Shown: piece by piece, positions 20,165 to 30,970 of the stretch | Numbering within the stretch: the stretch's first letter is position 1 | Layout of the letters: each line of letters starts with the position of its first letter | Source of the DNA: Metallosphaera sedula DSM 5348 | GTDB lineage: Archaea; Thermoproteota; Thermoprotei_A; Sulfolobales; Sulfolobaceae | Length of the DNA stretch: 64,000 nt | Assembly (NCBI RefSeq): GCF_000016605.1 | Contig: NC_009440.1 | Location: forward strand, 2,127,518-2,191,517 | Direction of reading: 5' to 3' | Translations under genes and position numbers: made by a program | Notes under the pieces: model-generated | Told to the model about the DNA's origin: nothing | Database searches by the model: none | The model's input: the letters and a program-made list of their open reading frames with translations, nothing else

Positions 20165-20803
20165 TCACCTTACAATTACACAGTTAATCTGAACATTTTC
20201 TGCACTGATAACGTTTCCTCTCACTATCTTCCTTCTTCTCTCCCCATCTTCTGTTGGTATGAATCCTGGTGGACCAGCCAAAAGTATCCTTCGTTTAGCT
20301 GCCCCCTGAACATCGGGTCTCATAGGGAAACCAGTATTATCTGATCCCCCCGTTATTGCGAGATTAAGGGCTATTCCTCCTACTGACAGCGTGAAATTGT
20401 CGCCTATTTTGGATCCGACCAGATTCACCTGTCCTTGATCCACATTTAACTGGAAAGACTTAGTCCTGTATGCTACTGCTTCAAACTCTTCTGCCCCAAA
20501 TTTCTCCGTAAGTCCTTTACTAGCATGAATCTCGCCTTCTGGAACTTCAGCTGATTCCCTAGCAATGAAATGAACTTTTACCTTAACCTTCTTGTCCCCT
20601 TCCTGTTTTTGTATTTCAACTGTAATGAATTGATCTGCCCCTAACTTCTCTTTGGTCTTCGGATTGACAAGACATACTGGTAAAGTGCGTCCTTCTTTTT
20701 CCCCTTCTTCCGATTGTACATTATCAACTAGCTTGACCTTCACCTTAGCTGGAACGACCTTCTTTGATGCAGGATCAGATATAACAATCTTGAAGTCAGC
20801 CAA
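20165..20803 (-). CDS. rps6e: 30S ribosomal protein S6e
   Basis: The 212-residue protein shows the eS6 core: [87 protein letters not shown] place the start at the TTG at 20803. A TATA element (TTTATATAC, near 20842-20850 on the minus strand) puts the transcript start about 15-20 nt before it, with a GAAAAGGGG stretch as ribosome binding site; the longer frame up to 20839 would begin too near the TATA box. aIF2gamma follows after 4 nt, linking the ribosome and initiation genes. Confidence 0.93.
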   Translation of the reverse strand: MADFKIVISDPASKKVVPAKVKVKLVDNVQSEEGEKEGRTLPVCLVNPKTKEKLGADQFITVEIQKQEGDKKVKVKVHFIARESAEVPEGEIHASKGLTEKFGAEEFEAVAYRTKSFQLNVDQGQVNLVGSKIGDNFTLSVGGIALNLAITGGSDNTGFPMRPDVQGAAKRRILLAGPPGFIPTEDGERRRKIVRGNVISAENVQINCVIVR

Positions 20804-20842
20804 TTCGTCTTTCCCCTTTTCACAAAGGTATAATGACACGAG

Positions 20843-20849
20843 TATATAA
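20843..20849 (+). promoter_or_regulatory. TATA box for cbiX, overlapping the divergent S6e promoter
   Basis: TATATAA lies 23-29 nt before the ATG at 20872, the normal spacing for a leaderless Sulfolobales mRNA. The same AT-rich stretch read on the other strand is the TATA element of rps6e, so the two promoters overlap back to back. Confidence 0.6.
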
Positions 20850-20871
20850 ACTCAGGGTTATGGTTATAGAT

Positions 20872-21264
20872 ATGAAAATAGGAATTCTGCTTGTGCTTCA
20901 TGGAAGTAGAGTAAATGAGTGGAAAGAGGTGGCAATAAATTACAAGGACCTTCTCAAGAACTATTTTGAATTAGTAGAGTTTGGATTTATAGAATTTAAT
21001 CAACCTACTCTCAGAGAGGCCGTTGAAGCCTTGGTTAAAATGGGAGCTACGGAAATAGTAGCGGTTCCACTTTTATTCGCAGCTGGAGCCCATTTCTATA
21101 GGGACATTCCCAGACTAATTGGCATCGACGAAAACGGAAACGTGACGGTGAATGAGAAAAGCGTGAAAGTAATAATTGCTAGGCCCATAGGCATTGATAA
21201 AAGGGTTGCTGAAGTACTAAAGGAAAGGGTAGAACAGGCTCTTGAAAGCCCTTGGCAGATTTGA
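20872..21264 (+). CDS. cbiX: Sirohydrochlorin cobaltochelatase, small CbiX type
   Basis: Small CbiX enzymes insert cobalt (or nickel or iron) into sirohydrochlorin and act as homodimers. The 130-residue protein has the N-terminal metal-binding [14 protein letters not shown] (His of HGSR) and the second histidine in [17 protein letters not shown] start at the ATG at 20872 because of the TATA spacing; upstream in-frame codons would lie in the promoter. Its last 23 nt overlap the RNase HI gene. A role in cobamide or siroheme synthesis is expected from family knowledge. Confidence 0.87.
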   Translation: MKIGILLVLHGSRVNEWKEVAINYKDLLKNYFELVEFGFIEFNQPTLREAVEALVKMGATEIVAVPLLFAAGAHFYRDIPRLIGIDENGNVTVNEKSVKVIIARPIGIDKRVAEVLKERVEQALESPWQI

Positions 21265-21688
21265 CGGTTTATGCGAACCAAAAAATCCAGGTGGAATAGC
21301 CACATTCGGCTATGTCATCTACATTAACGGGAACGTAATAGAGGGAATGGGACTAGCCTCTGAACCTTGGAGCGTGAACTCCACTAATAACGTTGCTGAG
21401 TACACCGGTTTGATATGCTTGTTAAAAAAGATGCTGACGCTAGGTGTCACAGAGGCTAGGGTAGAAGGGGATAGTCAATTAGTGATAAGGCAACTCAAAG
21501 GGGAATACTCTGTGAAATCAAAGAGAATTATCCCCCTCTACGAGAAGGCTAAGGAGCTTCTTGCAAAATTCTCGTCAGTTGAGATTGAGTGGATACCCAG
21601 AGAAGAAAACAAGGAGGCAGATAGAATCACTAGGATAGCTTTCAAAAAGGTGTTAAACGGGGAATTAAAGAAAATAGGATGTGATTAG
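21242..21688 (+). CDS. rnhA: Ribonuclease HI (type 1 RNase H, archaeal Sto-type)
   Basis: RNase HI cleaves RNA in RNA-DNA hybrids. The 148-residue protein is close, from memory, to the S. tokodaii enzyme: [23 protein letters not shown] (first Asp), [16 protein letters not shown] (Glu), [27 protein letters not shown] (Asp) and [16 protein letters not shown] (last Asp), and the C-terminal tail ending with a cysteine (IGCD). The start is TTG at 21242 within the cbiX 3' end. It is convergent with S15, 5 nt away. Confidence 0.93.
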   Translation: MKALGRFDGLCEPKNPGGIATFGYVIYINGNVIEGMGLASEPWSVNSTNNVAEYTGLICLLKKMLTLGVTEARVEGDSQLVIRQLKGEYSVKSKRIIPLYEKAKELLAKFSSVEIEWIPREENKEADRITRIAFKKVLNGELKKIGCD

Positions 21689-21693
21689 CCAAG

Positions 21694-22152
21694 TTAAGAA
21701 GACGCGCTTACCAATAGCTCTGCCTTCGCTGGATCGTACGTCCAGTCCTGAGGTAACTTCTCTACCCTCTTGTAGTATCTAGATAGCCTCCTTATCTTGG
21801 ATTCTATCTCTTCAAGGCCTTTCTTAGCTGTCTTATCCCCAGGGTACTCGTTAAGATGTCTCCTCACATTAACAGCCCTTCTGATTAGGTTAAAGAGGTC
21901 TTCAGGTATCTGGGAAGCCAGTCCCTTATCCTTTAGGAACTGATTAACCTTCTTACCAATTATGGGTTTTGCTAGAGGTATTCCGTATTGATCCCTTAAT
22001 ACTATCCCTATCATGGATGGAGTATATCCTTTTTTTGCTAACTCCTCTATGAGCATCTCCACTTCTTCCCTTGAGAATCTAACCCACTTTGGCGATCCAG
22101 TCCTTACAGGCCTAGTTGAGTGAGAACTGCCGTTGGCTCTTCTCTTGTTCAA
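21694..22152 (-). CDS. rps15: 30S ribosomal protein S15 (uS15)
   Basis: Archaeal uS15 of 152 residues: the basic N-terminal extension ([21 protein letters not shown]), then [34 protein letters not shown], and the 16S-binding helices [42 protein letters not shown]. The start is TTG at 22152 with a GGTGATT ribosome binding site about 5 nt upstream. It lies 17 nt downstream of the MetE gene on the same strand and probably belongs to the PCNA-MetE-MetE transcript. Confidence 0.95.
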   Translation of the reverse strand: MNKRRANGSSHSTRPVRTGSPKWVRFSREEVEMLIEELAKKGYTPSMIGIVLRDQYGIPLAKPIIGKKVNQFLKDKGLASQIPEDLFNLIRRAVNVRRHLNEYPGDKTAKKGLEEIESKIRRLSRYYKRVEKLPQDWTYDPAKAELLVSASS

Positions 22153-22169
22153 ACGTAATCACCACTTGC

Positions 22170-23165
22170 TTATTTTCCTACTATACCGCTCTTTTTAAGT
22201 TCTTCCCTAACCATCTGAACTCCTTTCACCATTGACACCATCTTAGAGAAGGCTATATTTCTTGGAAGTAACTTTAACCCACAATCTGGATTTATCCATA
22301 TCTTTTCTAGCGGGAAGTACTCCATAAGTCTCTTGATATCCTTATAGACTTCCTCTGGGGATTCTACGTTTCTGCTATGAACGTCTATAACGCCCGCACC
22401 TATTTCTTTTTCATACCCGTGTTCCTTAAACAATTTGAGAGGCTTATAGTTATATATCTTTAATGCGAAATTTATTTGATCTACCTTGAAGTCATTTAGA
22501 TATGGTGCGACTATTTTATAATCACCGTAGCATATATGCAACATGAGTTTCGCATTAATTCCCTTCACTGATTCGTTTACAGCTTCAACTGCCCATTCAA
22601 CCTCCTCAGCGCTAGAGTGTATAGCAGGTTCATCTACCTGAATCACGGGTGCTCCAGCCTCAACTAGGTTCCTTATTTCAGCGTTTATCGCCTTGGCAAG
22701 ATCGAAGGCCATCTCCCTCCTGTCCTTATAATATTCATTGTAGGACCAGTAGGCCATGGTGTATGGACCAGTAATTGTCACCTTGAAGTAAGGAGTGTAA
22801 GTTATACTCTTAGTAAATTCAACTTCGTCTACAAGCATTGGTCTATTATACTCTATCTTCGACACTACTGAGGGTTTCCTATAATAGGCCGTTCCCCATA
22901 CCCTCACAGGTCCATAAAATCTAAAACCCTTCAGTCTTTCTGCGAAGAATTCTACCATCTCATCCCTTTTTACTTCTCCATCTGTGGGAACATCAATCCC
23001 AGCAACTTGGTGATCTCTCATGACGGTAATAGCTGCGTCGTTAAACGCTTCCTGTAGATCCTCTCGCGATAGCCTTCCGTTCTTTGCCAAGGTTATGGCT
23101 TCCCTTAACCATTTGGGCCTAGGATAGCTACCTATAACTGTTGTTGGAAGAGGTGGAAGATTCAT
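22170..23165 (-). CDS. metE: Core methionine synthase (MetE C-terminal-domain family)
   Basis: A 331-residue protein equal to the catalytic half of cobalamin-independent methionine synthase. It has [40 protein letters not shown], the substrate loop [26 protein letters not shown], the zinc ligands [10 protein letters not shown] (His, Cys), and the late [13 protein letters not shown] (Cys). All zinc-site residues are present, so it should transfer a methyl group to homocysteine; the donor in archaea is not settled for all clades. It overlaps the upstream paralogue by 4 nt. Confidence 0.9.
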   Translation of the reverse strand: MNLPPLPTTVIGSYPRPKWLREAITLAKNGRLSREDLQEAFNDAAITVMRDHQVAGIDVPTDGEVKRDEMVEFFAERLKGFRFYGPVRVWGTAYYRKPSVVSKIEYNRPMLVDEVEFTKSITYTPYFKVTITGPYTMAYWSYNEYYKDRREMAFDLAKAINAEIRNLVEAGAPVIQVDEPAIHSSAEEVEWAVEAVNESVKGINAKLMLHICYGDYKIVAPYLNDFKVDQINFALKIYNYKPLKLFKEHGYEKEIGAGVIDVHSRNVESPEEVYKDIKRLMEYFPLEKIWINPDCGLKLLPRNIAFSKMVSMVKGVQMVREELKKSGIVGK

Positions 23166-24124
23166 GACTTATCACCCAACTTCTTGAGAAGTTTTAACTT
23201 TCTTACGGCAATTATCTCAGGTATAAAATCCATTGGTGCTGCATTTCCCACAATTATCTGTGTAGCTCCTTTCTGATAACCCTTGTTAACTATCCTCCTG
23301 ATGGTTGACAATCTCTCCAGTTTCGTATTCCTCGTGTTAAGTACTCCAAAGAATACCCTTTTCTTGGCGATCCTAGCGTAGACCTGAGCCAGTAGGTTCA
23401 TGTTCTCTACTACATCCAATCCATGAACGTCTACTGGAAGCTTAAAGAACGTATCTAGTTTCGAGGGGTTTATGGTAAAATATGTGACAAGGTGTTTTTC
23501 TTGATTCACGCCCTTTACCATCTCTGAATATGCGTCCACAAGCCTAGATATCGTTGAGGTCTTGATTCCCTTCTCAAAGAAAGATGGCTCGTGAATTTCT
23601 ATGGCAAGTCCGCTTGGGATGGCCTTCATCACAGAGTTGACTTCCTTTGCGTAGGCAAAGACCAGTTCTTCATCGTCATAATGTCTGTTATCGCTGAGGA
23701 GAGTATACGTTAGGGGACCCACGAGTACAGCCTTCAGCTTGCCTGTATATCCTACCTTCTTTGCTATCTCCATATCCTCCTGGAGAGACTTCAGATACTC
23801 ATCCGGTTGAGCTTTAATATCGCCTTTAATCACCGGTTTTCTATAATAGAAATTATTATCATAAAAACGCATTAACTCGCCCTTTGTTGGACCGGAGATG
23901 TAAGAAAATGTTATATCCATCAAGTCGTCCCATCTCAAGAGCCCGTCAGTAGTATAACTAGCGCCCACATCCTTAACTAAAGACATGAAACTTGTTGTCC
24001 TCTTAATGATCTCCTTATCTAAAACCTCCTTACTTATCTTGCCTGATCTATATCTCGAAAAAACTTTTCCAAGTGATATTGCCCTAGGATAACTTCCAAC
24101 TATACTTATCGTGAACTTTATCAC
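23162..24124 (-). CDS. MetE-like paralogue (N-terminal-half or non-catalytic type)
   Basis: The 320-residue protein has the same barrel fold as its neighbour ([81 protein letters not shown]). It lacks the HxC ... Cys zinc ligands of the catalytic form: the equivalent late segment is [12 protein letters not shown] and then [12 protein letters not shown]. It likely contributes substrate binding or forms a complex with the core MetE, much as the two halves of bacterial MetE do. Start and stop both overlap neighbours by 4 nt (PCNA upstream, metE downstream). Confidence 0.78.
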   Translation of the reverse strand: MIKFTISIVGSYPRAISLGKVFSRYRSGKISKEVLDKEIIKRTTSFMSLVKDVGASYTTDGLLRWDDLMDITFSYISGPTKGELMRFYDNNFYYRKPVIKGDIKAQPDEYLKSLQEDMEIAKKVGYTGKLKAVLVGPLTYTLLSDNRHYDDEELVFAYAKEVNSVMKAIPSGLAIEIHEPSFFEKGIKTSTISRLVDAYSEMVKGVNQEKHLVTYFTINPSKLDTFFKLPVDVHGLDVVENMNLLAQVYARIAKKRVFFGVLNTRNTKLERLSTIRRIVNKGYQKGATQIIVGNAAPMDFIPEIIAVRKLKLLKKLGDKS

Positions 24125-24858
24125 CCCACATTGGGAGCTAGCAGGTACACTACACTACCGCCATTATCCATATTAAATTCTAACTGTAGTGGTTTCTGTT
24201 CCGAGAAAAGGAGGTTAAGGAAACCTGAGAGTCTAGTTAGAACTAGGACATCCTCAAGGTAATCTGATGGATAGCTTGAGACTGATGGTTTCTTCACCTC
24301 TATTTCCTGCAACCCCCCCATCTCCTTCGAAAACTCCACCTCTATCTCGGTAGACTCCTTAGATCTTAGCTTGATTTCCATCTCCGTAGCATCTATTTCT
24401 ACCGAATCGCTTACTGTTGCTATTTCCGAAACGGCCTTCTTGAAGCCTCCAGATGTTATCTTAGCCTTTACATCAAAATCTAGCTTTAACTCGGGTAACT
24501 CCTGAATTGGTACTTCTATATTTCTGATAGTGAATTCCCTAGGAGGTTCTCCTAGCATTCTGATAACTATCTCTGACTCTTCCCTAGACTCCATCTCTAT
24601 CTTTTCCTTTCTCTTAGCACTAGCCATGACCTTTAGCATGTACTGGGTATTGAAACCAAATCTGAATTGATCCTCAACATCGAATTCCTCAAAGGCTTCC
24701 TTGGGGAAATGTAATTTGATTAGTGAAATATGAGCCCTATCCACAGCAACTACGTCTAGCCCAGAGGAGGTGAACGTAAAGGTAACCTCGTCAATTAGCT
24801 TAGAGAGTGCCTCTATGACGGTCTTAAAGTCCATCGCGTTCGCATAGGCTATTCTCAT
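24121..24858 (-). CDS. pcn: DNA polymerase sliding clamp PCNA (PCNA3-like subunit)
   Basis: A 245-residue clamp subunit: RIAYANAMDFKTVIEALSKLIDEVTF, the central VVAVDRAHISLIKLHFPKEAFEEFDV, RFGFNTQYMLKVMASAKRKEKIEM, REFTIRNIEVPIQELPELKLDFD, and the C-terminal KPLQLEFNMDNGGSVVYLLAPNV. In Sulfolobales the ring is a heterotrimer of three different PCNAs; this sequence looks closest, from memory, to PCNA3 of S. solfataricus. It heads the operon with the two MetE-type genes and S15. Confidence 0.92.
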   Translation of the reverse strand: MRIAYANAMDFKTVIEALSKLIDEVTFTFTSSGLDVVAVDRAHISLIKLHFPKEAFEEFDVEDQFRFGFNTQYMLKVMASAKRKEKIEMESREESEIVIRMLGEPPREFTIRNIEVPIQELPELKLDFDVKAKITSGGFKKAVSEIATVSDSVEIDATEMEIKLRSKESTEIEVEFSKEMGGLQEIEVKKPSVSSYPSDYLEDVLVLTRLSGFLNLLFSEQKPLQLEFNMDNGGSVVYLLAPNVG

Positions 24859-25005
24859 GATCTCATTATGAAGTTCTAATTCCCCGCTTTAAGTTATACC
24901 TCTCGGGGCCTCTAAGGAAAAACGATACGGCTTTGTCCGGTATTTCAACTCCTAGATAACGACATAGCGGAAAACTTTTATGGGCAAAGGAGAAGTGATT
25001 CATGT

Positions 25006-25094
25006 CCCACCGTAGCTCAGCCCGGTTCAGAGCGCCCGGCTGTAGATAAAGGGCAGTTACCGGGTGGTCCGGGGTTCAAGTCCCCGCGGTGGGA
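25006..25094 (+). tRNA. tRNA-Tyr (anticodon GTA) with a short intron
   Basis: The acceptor stem CCCACCG/CGGTGGG closes the molecule with discriminator A at 25094. The anticodon stem CCCGG/CCGGG holds loop CT-GTA-G, then about 13 extra bases (ATAAAGGGCAGTT) before position 38, the canonical 37/38 intron site. The T arm is CGGGG-TTCAAGT-CCCCG. An upstream TTTTATGG-like TATA element lies at about 24976-24983. The intron requires the heterodimeric tRNA endonuclease, one likely subunit of which is at 41042. Confidence 0.93.
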
Positions 25095-25198
25095 CTCTTT
25101 AGGTCATGTTTCTGTGTCGATGCGTGAATTTCACGTTGTAAGGAGCCACTCAATTTATAAACGAGACTGAGCCCTAGTCATAATAGGTGTTTCACTTC

Positions 25199-25426
25199 AT
25201 GGCAGAAACTGCGCACAAACTACTCGCAGAGTCTGTTGGTAGTCTAGTGCTAGTTAAATTAAAGGGAAATAAGGAAGTGAGAGGGCTTCTTAAGAGTTAT
25301 GATCAACACATGAACTTGGTTTTGTCGGATTCTGAAGAAATCCAAAGCGATGGCGAAGGGAAGAAGATGGGAACCATAGTAATAAGAGGGGATAATGTAA
25401 TTCTCATCTCTCCGATTCAACAATAG
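25199..25426 (+). CDS. Sm-like archaeal protein (SmAP/Lsm), 75 aa
   Basis: Lsm proteins form heptameric RNA-binding rings. Sm1 is visible as [40 protein letters not shown] and Sm2 as [15 protein letters not shown] (the IRG motif). I start at the ATG at 25199; the GTG at 25187 is less likely because AGGTGT at 25185-25190 is its ribosome binding site. A TATA element (ATTTATAA) lies at 25153-25160. L37e follows 9 nt later, a conserved Lsm-L37e pair in archaea. Confidence 0.94.
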   Translation: MAETAHKLLAESVGSLVLVKLKGNKEVRGLLKSYDQHMNLVLSDSEEIQSDGEGKKMGTIVIRGDNVILISPIQQ

Positions 25427-25432
25427 GTGAGA

Positions 25433-25620
<188 letters not shown>

Positions 25621-25621
<1 letters not shown>

Positions 25622-26532
25622 TGGAATTCGGTTGGAGCTGGCATATAGAGTGGCAATCCTCCTATGAATTTCATGGTCATCACATAGACCAAGTATTGGA
25701 AGATGTTACTACCCAGTTTCAAAGGGTAATGGTTGCTAAGTTAACTAGGTTTGGGAAGTCGCTTATTATAGATGGGAAAGTTCAATCCACCGTATCTGAC
25801 GAGTATATATATCACGAAACTCTAGTCCATCCCCTTCTTCTCTCCCTAGACAAACCTAAGAGTGTGCTAATACTAGGTGGAGGCGAAGGGGCCACATTAC
25901 GTGAGGTGCTCAAGCATGAGTCTGTGAATAGGGCAGTCATGGTGGATATAGACCAGGCGGTCATAGACTTCGCGAGGAAACACCTTACTGAGTGGCATAC
26001 CGGATCCTTTGATGATCCTAGGACTACGCTGGTTATTGATGATGCTCTGAGATATGTGGAAAAAACACAGGAAAAGTTTGATGCTATTGTTCTAGATCTT
26101 ACGGATCCTATAATGGGTAACTCATCGTATAAATTATACACGAAAGAGTTTTATGAAAAACTTTCCAGACTGGTTGGTGATGACGGAGGTATCGTAACCC
26201 AAGCCACTTCGCCATCCTTTAGTCTGGACACGTTCTCTGTAATATATAACACACTTAGATCTATATTCAGGAAGGTTTCAGCATCGATAACCTACGTTCC
26301 ATCATTCGATGGACTCTGGGGATTCGTTTATGCATCCAATAAGGTTACGCCAAGCCAACTGTCTCCTGAGAGTATAAACTCACTGATAGCGCAGAGAATA
26401 AGGGGAAAACTAAGGTACTACGATGGGGAAACCCACTCGATGCTGTTTAGCATTCCCAAGAACATAAGGGAAAAGTTATCTTCAGAGAAAAGGATATCGA
26501 CGGAGTCTAACCCAGTTACTGTCCCTGCTTGA
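25621..26532 (+). CDS. speE: Polyamine aminopropyltransferase (spermidine synthase)
   Basis: SpeE transfers aminopropyl from decarboxylated AdoMet to a diamine; long polyamines stabilise nucleic acids in these thermophiles. The 303-residue protein shows the lid and binding motifs: [31 protein letters not shown] (nucleotide binding), [24 protein letters not shown], and the catalytic [23 protein letters not shown] start at the ATG at 25621, which overlaps the L37e stop; the upstream in-frame codons belong to L37e. A T-rich stretch ends the gene before the tRNA cluster. Confidence 0.94.
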
Positions 26533-26562
26533 TTTTTTAAGTAAAAACTCTTATCTAATTAT

Positions 26563-26671
26563 GCCGGGGTGCCCGAGCGGACCAAGGGGGTAGGCTCGAG
26601 ACCTTTCCAGCGTTAAAGCGTGCGACCTACTGTCTCTCCGAGACACGCGGGTTCAAATCCCGCCCCCGGCG
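26563..26671 (+). tRNA. tRNA-Ser (anticodon CGA) with intron
   Basis: The acceptor stem is GCCGGGG/CCCCGGC with discriminator G at 26671. The anticodon stem GTAGG/CCTAC encloses loop CT-CGA-G followed by about 24 intron bases and then A. The long variable arm (TGTCTC-TCCG-AGACA) and the class II layout fit tRNA-Ser reading TCG. An AT-rich TATA-like TTTTTTAAG lies about 25 nt upstream. Confidence 0.88.
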
Positions 26672-26716
26672 CATTAACCGTGATTTTTTAAATCAGACAT
26701 GAGGTTAGATAAATGT

Positions 26717-26816
26717 GCGGGGGTGCCCGAGCTAGGTCAAAGGGGGTAGGCTCAGGACCATTAGGTGAGACCCCTACTGGAGTAGTCCTGCGCGGGTTCA
26801 AATCCCGCCCCCCGCA
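26717..26816 (+). tRNA. tRNA-Leu (anticodon CAG) with intron
   Basis: The acceptor stem is GCGGGGG/CCCCCGC with discriminator A at 26816. The anticodon stem GTAGG/CCTAC has loop CT-CAG-G followed by about 15 extra bases before the 3' strand, placing an intron at 37/38. The variable arm GGAG-TA-GTCC makes it class II, and the anticodon CAG gives leucine. The T arm is CGGGT-style with TTCAAAT. It is 45 nt after the tRNA-Ser gene with its own TATA-like TTTTTTAAAT. Confidence 0.88.
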
Positions 26817-26890
26817 TGATATATACGATTTCAATCTCTGCTAAGCTTTATAGAAAGCTAAATTCTTCGTGGCATCATTTGAACAAGGAA

Positions 26891-26968
<78 letters not shown>

Positions 26969-26994
26969 TCAAGTTCTAACTCCTTGCATGCTTA

Positions 26995-27056
26995 AAAAAT
27001 TTAGGCTCTGGCCTTCAAATCCTTCAAGACTTTCCTTCTAGGATCTAGGAAGTCTT
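26995..27056 (-). terminator. Hairpin plus U-tract at the end of fttA
   Basis: An inverted repeat AAGACTT ... AAGTCTT (27026-27056) spans the fttA stop codon, with extra CCT/AGG pairing inside. About 25 nt further along the minus strand a run of six T residues (27000-26995) follows. Archaeal polymerase stops at U-runs; the hairpin may protect the 3' end. The same T-run sits where the TATA box of the downstream tRNA-Val gene would be. Confidence 0.4.
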
Positions 27057-28973
27057 GTCCAACCTGATGCTATCAAGAATTGCTGGGGAATAGATATTCG
27101 CTGATCTCAAGCCAAGTCTCTCCCTTTCTCTAAAGTTTTCTATGTTTTTCTTGAATTCTCTAATAGCTGAAGCCTCTCCATGATTTAATATAATATTCCT
27201 GGGTTTGGGCGTTAAATCCTCTAGGAATTTCAGTAGTTGTCTCCTGTCTGAATGTCCTGAAAATCCGTCTATGGGTGTAGTCTCTAGATTAACCTTTATG
27301 TTATCTACTCTTCCGTCCCTTCCTATAATCTGTATCTCCCTAGCCCCGTCTCTAACCTTTCTACCCAGGGTTCCCTCAGCCTGATAACTAACGAAAATTA
27401 AACTGTTCTTTGGATCGGGAGCTAACTGTTTAAAGAACTCAACTGCCGGTCCACCGTTCAACATACCGGAAGTTGCAAGAATTATACTGGGCTCACCCTC
27501 TGCGATATCCTCCCTGTATCCTTCTATTCTCTTGAAGAACTCAGAAGTGAACGGGTTCTCATCCCTGAACAAGATTGAATCTCTCACTTCTTTGCCTAGC
27601 CACTCAGGATATGCGGTGTGTATTGCTGTAACCTCGTCGAAGAGCCCTGTAACATAAACTGGAACTTCTGGTATGAGTTTTCTCTTCATTGCGTCATTTA
27701 TCACCAACATGATTTCCTGTCCTCTCCCCACAGCTAACACAGGTATGAGAACCTTGCCACCCCTATTTAGGGTCTTGTTTATTACATCAATCAACTGCTT
27801 CTCCGATTCATCCCTATTGGTCTGCAACTGTGCACCATAGGTGGTCTCCATTATTAGGGTATCCACCCTAGGGAACTCGGAAACGGCTCTGTCCAACAAT
27901 CTCGTTCTAGCGTATTTGAAATCTCCAGTGTAGACAAGGTTGTGCACACCATCTCCTATGTGAAGATGGGCCATTGCTGAACCGATGATATGCCCTGCAT
28001 TATAGAAGGTGAGCCTTATATCCGGAGCTATATCCGTAACTTCCTCGTAATCTAGGGTAATGGTATGGAGTAACTCCTTTCTAACTTCCTTAGCGGAATA
28101 TGGCAGAGGTCTTCCTTCCTTATCTGCCACGTCAAGTAGATCCAACTGCATTAAGGCCATTATGTCTCTAGTGGGCTGAGTTGTGTACACCGGACCGTCA
28201 TATCCGTACTTGAAAAGAAATGGGATCATTCCGCTGTGATCCAGGTGGGCATGGGTCAATACCACAGCGTCCAGGTCCTCCAATCTCAACTGGTCAATAT
28301 CCAGCTTCGGAAACATCCTTTCTCCAAAGTTCACGCTCGGATTCACTCCCACGTCCATCAACACCCTGCTTTCAGGGGTCTCCACCAGAACTGCTGATCT
28401 CCCAACCTCTTGGAAGGCTCCCAGGGCAGTTACCCTCACGTATCTGTCCTTAAATAGTATCTCCCTGTGTATCCTCTCTCCAAAGGTCTTGAGCATCTTC
28501 GCCCTATACTCAGTTTCGTTGTATATGTGGGTGAGAACTCCCTCTACGGTTCTGGACTTGATGGGTGGTTCTCTTATGATTACAGGCCTCCAGTAAGTAT
28601 CCATGAAAATCTTCTGTTGGATTAGACCTCTTTTACCTATTACCAGTCCAGGCTTCTTTGCCTTTATGAGAACCTCTCCTAGTTCATCGTCAAACTTTAT
28701 ATCAGAAATTTGAGCTTCTGCTGGAACAAAATTCTTTATTATTTCTATCGTCTCCTTTTTATCCTTTCTGACACTGTTATCAGCTTTGATTACAATCCTT
28801 TTCTTTATTTCCTTTACTATCTTCTTTATTAGGTCCATTTTATCGCTAAGAACTGACGGATTCTTAACATACACTGCGATTTCTGGACCCTCGAACTCAA
28901 TTCTTGTGATTTGAGCCTCCTTTGGAATTCCATTGTATATGGACGATATTATACCTAACCTAAAATTGGACAC
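27045..28973 (-). CDS. fttA: Transcription termination factor FttA / aCPSF1 (KH-beta-CASP ribonuclease)
   Basis: FttA (aCPSF1) is the archaeal relative of CPSF73 that cuts nascent RNA and ends transcription. The 642-residue protein has two N-terminal KH domains ([18 protein letters not shown] and [16 protein letters not shown]). A metallo-beta-lactamase core follows with [14 protein letters not shown] (HxHxDH), [19 protein letters not shown] and METTYG. The beta-CASP part has [39 protein letters not shown] and LNHGEASAI. All metal ligands are present. It is monocistronic, with a divergent promoter shared with the G1P dehydrogenase gene. Confidence 0.96.
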   Translation of the reverse strand: MSNFRLGIISSIYNGIPKEAQITRIEFEGPEIAVYVKNPSVLSDKMDLIKKIVKEIKKRIVIKADNSVRKDKKETIEIIKNFVPAEAQISDIKFDDELGEVLIKAKKPGLVIGKRGLIQQKIFMDTYWRPVIIREPPIKSRTVEGVLTHIYNETEYRAKMLKTFGERIHREILFKDRYVRVTALGAFQEVGRSAVLVETPESRVLMDVGVNPSVNFGERMFPKLDIDQLRLEDLDAVVLTHAHLDHSGMIPFLFKYGYDGPVYTTQPTRDIMALMQLDLLDVADKEGRPLPYSAKEVRKELLHTITLDYEEVTDIAPDIRLTFYNAGHIIGSAMAHLHIGDGVHNLVYTGDFKYARTRLLDRAVSEFPRVDTLIMETTYGAQLQTNRDESEKQLIDVINKTLNRGGKVLIPVLAVGRGQEIMLVINDAMKRKLIPEVPVYVTGLFDEVTAIHTAYPEWLGKEVRDSILFRDENPFTSEFFKRIEGYREDIAEGEPSIILATSGMLNGGPAVEFFKQLAPDPKNSLIFVSYQAEGTLGRKVRDGAREIQIIGRDGRVDNIKVNLETTPIDGFSGHSDRRQLLKFLEDLTPKPRNIILNHGEASAIREFKKNIENFRERERLGLRSANIYSPAILDSIRLDKTS

Positions 28974-29046
28974 TTATCTCACCAAAAACAAAGAAATCTA
29001 ACAGGCATAGGTAACTCTTTATTATATTTAAATCTTCTTTCATAGT

Positions 29047-30102
29047 ATGGAGATTCATGAGCATATCATTGAGCTCCCAAAGAAGGTCTACGTAGGCAAC
29101 GGAATCCTGTCAAAACTCAGGGACTATCTCTTTCAGCTTAACGTGTTAGAACCAGTCCTAGTCGTTACTGGACCCAATGTAAGGAAAATTGTAATTGATG
29201 AGGTTGCAAAAGGGCTGAACGAAATAGGTAAAATAGAATTTATTGAGGTATTGGATTCCTCTATCGACGAGGTCAACAGAGTAGAGGAAAAGGCTAAGCA
29301 ACTCAACCCTAAGTTTGTCCTGGGCATTGGAGGTGGGAAGACCATAGATGTAGCGAAGTATGTGGCGTATAAACTAAACGTAAATTTCATCAGTATTCCC
29401 ACAGCCCCTTCCCATGATGGGATAACCTCTCCCTTTGCATCAATAAAGGGGCTTGGAAAGCCTGTCTCAGTTAAGGCAAAAATGCCCTATGCAATCATTG
29501 CTGACATAAATGTTCTCAGTTCTGCACCTAGGAGGCTCATAAACTCTGGAATTGGAGATACTATTGGAAAGCTGGTTGCTGTTAGGGATTGGAAGCTCGC
29601 ATCAAAGTTGACGGGAGAATATTACGGAGATTACACTGCGTCATTGGCTCTGCTCTCGGCCAAGCACGCACTAAGTTGTACCAGAATAATACATAGGGAT
29701 TTGAAGTATAGCGTTAGCCTGCTAACTGAGGCCCTCATAAGTAGCGGAGTCGCAATGGGTATGGCCGGAAGCACTAGGCCAGCTAGCGGGTCTGAACATC
29801 TGTTTGCGCATGCTGTAGATCTACTTCAACCAAATGCTGCATTACACGGCGAGCTTGTCGGAATGGGTTCCATTATAATGGCATATATTCATGGAATAAA
29901 TTGGAGAGAAATAAGGAATGCCCTAGACAGGATTGGGGCGCCGACAACTGCTAAGCAGCTGGGAATTCCCAACGACGTAATCATAAAGGCTCTTACCATA
30001 GCTCACACCATAAGGCCTGAAAGATATACGATACTAGGTGATAGGGGATTGACTTGGGCATCTGCTGAAAAAGTAGCAAGAGACACCGGAGTTATTGAGT
30101 GA
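29047..30102 (+). CDS. egsA: sn-glycerol-1-phosphate dehydrogenase
   Basis: This enzyme reduces dihydroxyacetone phosphate to glycerol-1-phosphate, setting the archaeal lipid stereochemistry. The 351-residue protein has the NAD-binding [33 protein letters not shown] with the preceding IPT, and the zinc ligands in [12 protein letters not shown] and [11 protein letters not shown]. The ATG at 29047 lies behind the TATA element TTATATTTAAAT (about 29022-29033), so the mRNA is nearly leaderless. GGGP synthase, the next lipid step, is at 59860. Confidence 0.96.
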   Translation: MEIHEHIIELPKKVYVGNGILSKLRDYLFQLNVLEPVLVVTGPNVRKIVIDEVAKGLNEIGKIEFIEVLDSSIDEVNRVEEKAKQLNPKFVLGIGGGKTIDVAKYVAYKLNVNFISIPTAPSHDGITSPFASIKGLGKPVSVKAKMPYAIIADINVLSSAPRRLINSGIGDTIGKLVAVRDWKLASKLTGEYYGDYTASLALLSAKHALSCTRIIHRDLKYSVSLLTEALISSGVAMGMAGSTRPASGSEHLFAHAVDLLQPNAALHGELVGMGSIIMAYIHGINWREIRNALDRIGAPTTAKQLGIPNDVIIKALTIAHTIRPERYTILGDRGLTWASAEKVARDTGVIE

Positions 30103-30799
30103 GAAAAGCCTTAGTATAGGACTCCTGATACACCACCACAACGTCCTCCAGAACATACTTGATGATGTCCCTGGCCAGAAGTAGTTTTCTGGTTTGCAGG
30201 TCTTCTAGTAGAAATATCTTTTCGGGTATGGTGATCTTCAATGTCTTCTGATCTTCAGACAGTTCAGCCGAGGGTAGCTCTACACCCGAAAACCATCTAT
30301 TGATCAATGCCTGTATCTTTTCCTTAACATCGGTCACCTGTTTCACTACTTTTACCTTGTACACTAGGGTCTTTCCAGCAAGGGGATGATTGAGATCTAT
30401 GTAAACTCTACCTCCACTCACGCTCTTTATTGTCCCGACTGAACCGTCAGAGAATCTCACAGGCATGCCTGGGTAGGGGGTTATCCCCTGCTTTCTAACC
30501 TCCCCCAGGGGCATAACCTTAACCTTGGAGGGGTCCCTCTGGCCGTAGGCATTCTCGGGTGGTATTTCTATTTCTTTCTCCTCATTTAGCTCAAAATTGT
30601 ATAGGCTATCCTCAAGACCTTTAATTAACCTATGTTCTCCTAAGATGACCAGCTGGGGTTCATATTTCTTGCCTTCGCTGTATATGTTAGCTTTTTTTGC
30701 CTCTTCCTCTATTGTAGTATCTACGAGCTCTCCTGTATTTTTAACTTTTCCCGTGTAATCTATGTAAATAAAGTCCTTCTCTTTGAACATGATAACCAA
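30092..30799 (-). CDS. FKBP-type peptidyl-prolyl isomerase (SlyD-like)
   Basis: A protein-folding factor with an FKBP domain and insert-in-flap (IF) chaperone domain. The 235-residue sequence starts [20 protein letters not shown], then has [45 protein letters not shown], the IF region [38 protein letters not shown], and a C-terminal extension typical of archaeal long FKBPs. It overlaps the convergent egsA gene by 11 nt. Confidence 0.93.
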   Translation of the reverse strand: MVIMFKEKDFIYIDYTGKVKNTGELVDTTIEEEAKKANIYSEGKKYEPQLVILGEHRLIKGLEDSLYNFELNEEKEIEIPPENAYGQRDPSKVKVMPLGEVRKQGITPYPGMPVRFSDGSVGTIKSVSGGRVYIDLNHPLAGKTLVYKVKVVKQVTDVKEKIQALINRWFSGVELPSAELSEDQKTLKITIPEKIFLLEDLQTRKLLLARDIIKYVLEDVVVVYQESYTKAFLTQ

Positions 30800-30970
30800 T
30801 GCTCATAAGGCAGTGAAATTTTAAAATTAGTTCCCGCATCAATATCTCGGAATAATATGGTTATATTAAATATTATTTGAGAGAGTCAAAAATATGGAGG
30901 TTAGGTTATGATCTTTGACGTAACGCCTTTGGAAAGACTATGATGATAAAATTCAGATTTTGCTATTTCG

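Noticed and set aside
28220..28453. A proline-rich frame on the plus strand inside fttA, and similar long shadow frames in other genes.
   Set aside because: They mirror the codon pattern of the real genes on the other strand and have no promoter or ribosome binding site.
30934..30965. A TGATGA that could be box C of a third C/D sRNA before tRNA(CAT).
   Set aside because: No D' or D box (CTGA) is found at 12-nt spacing on either strand.
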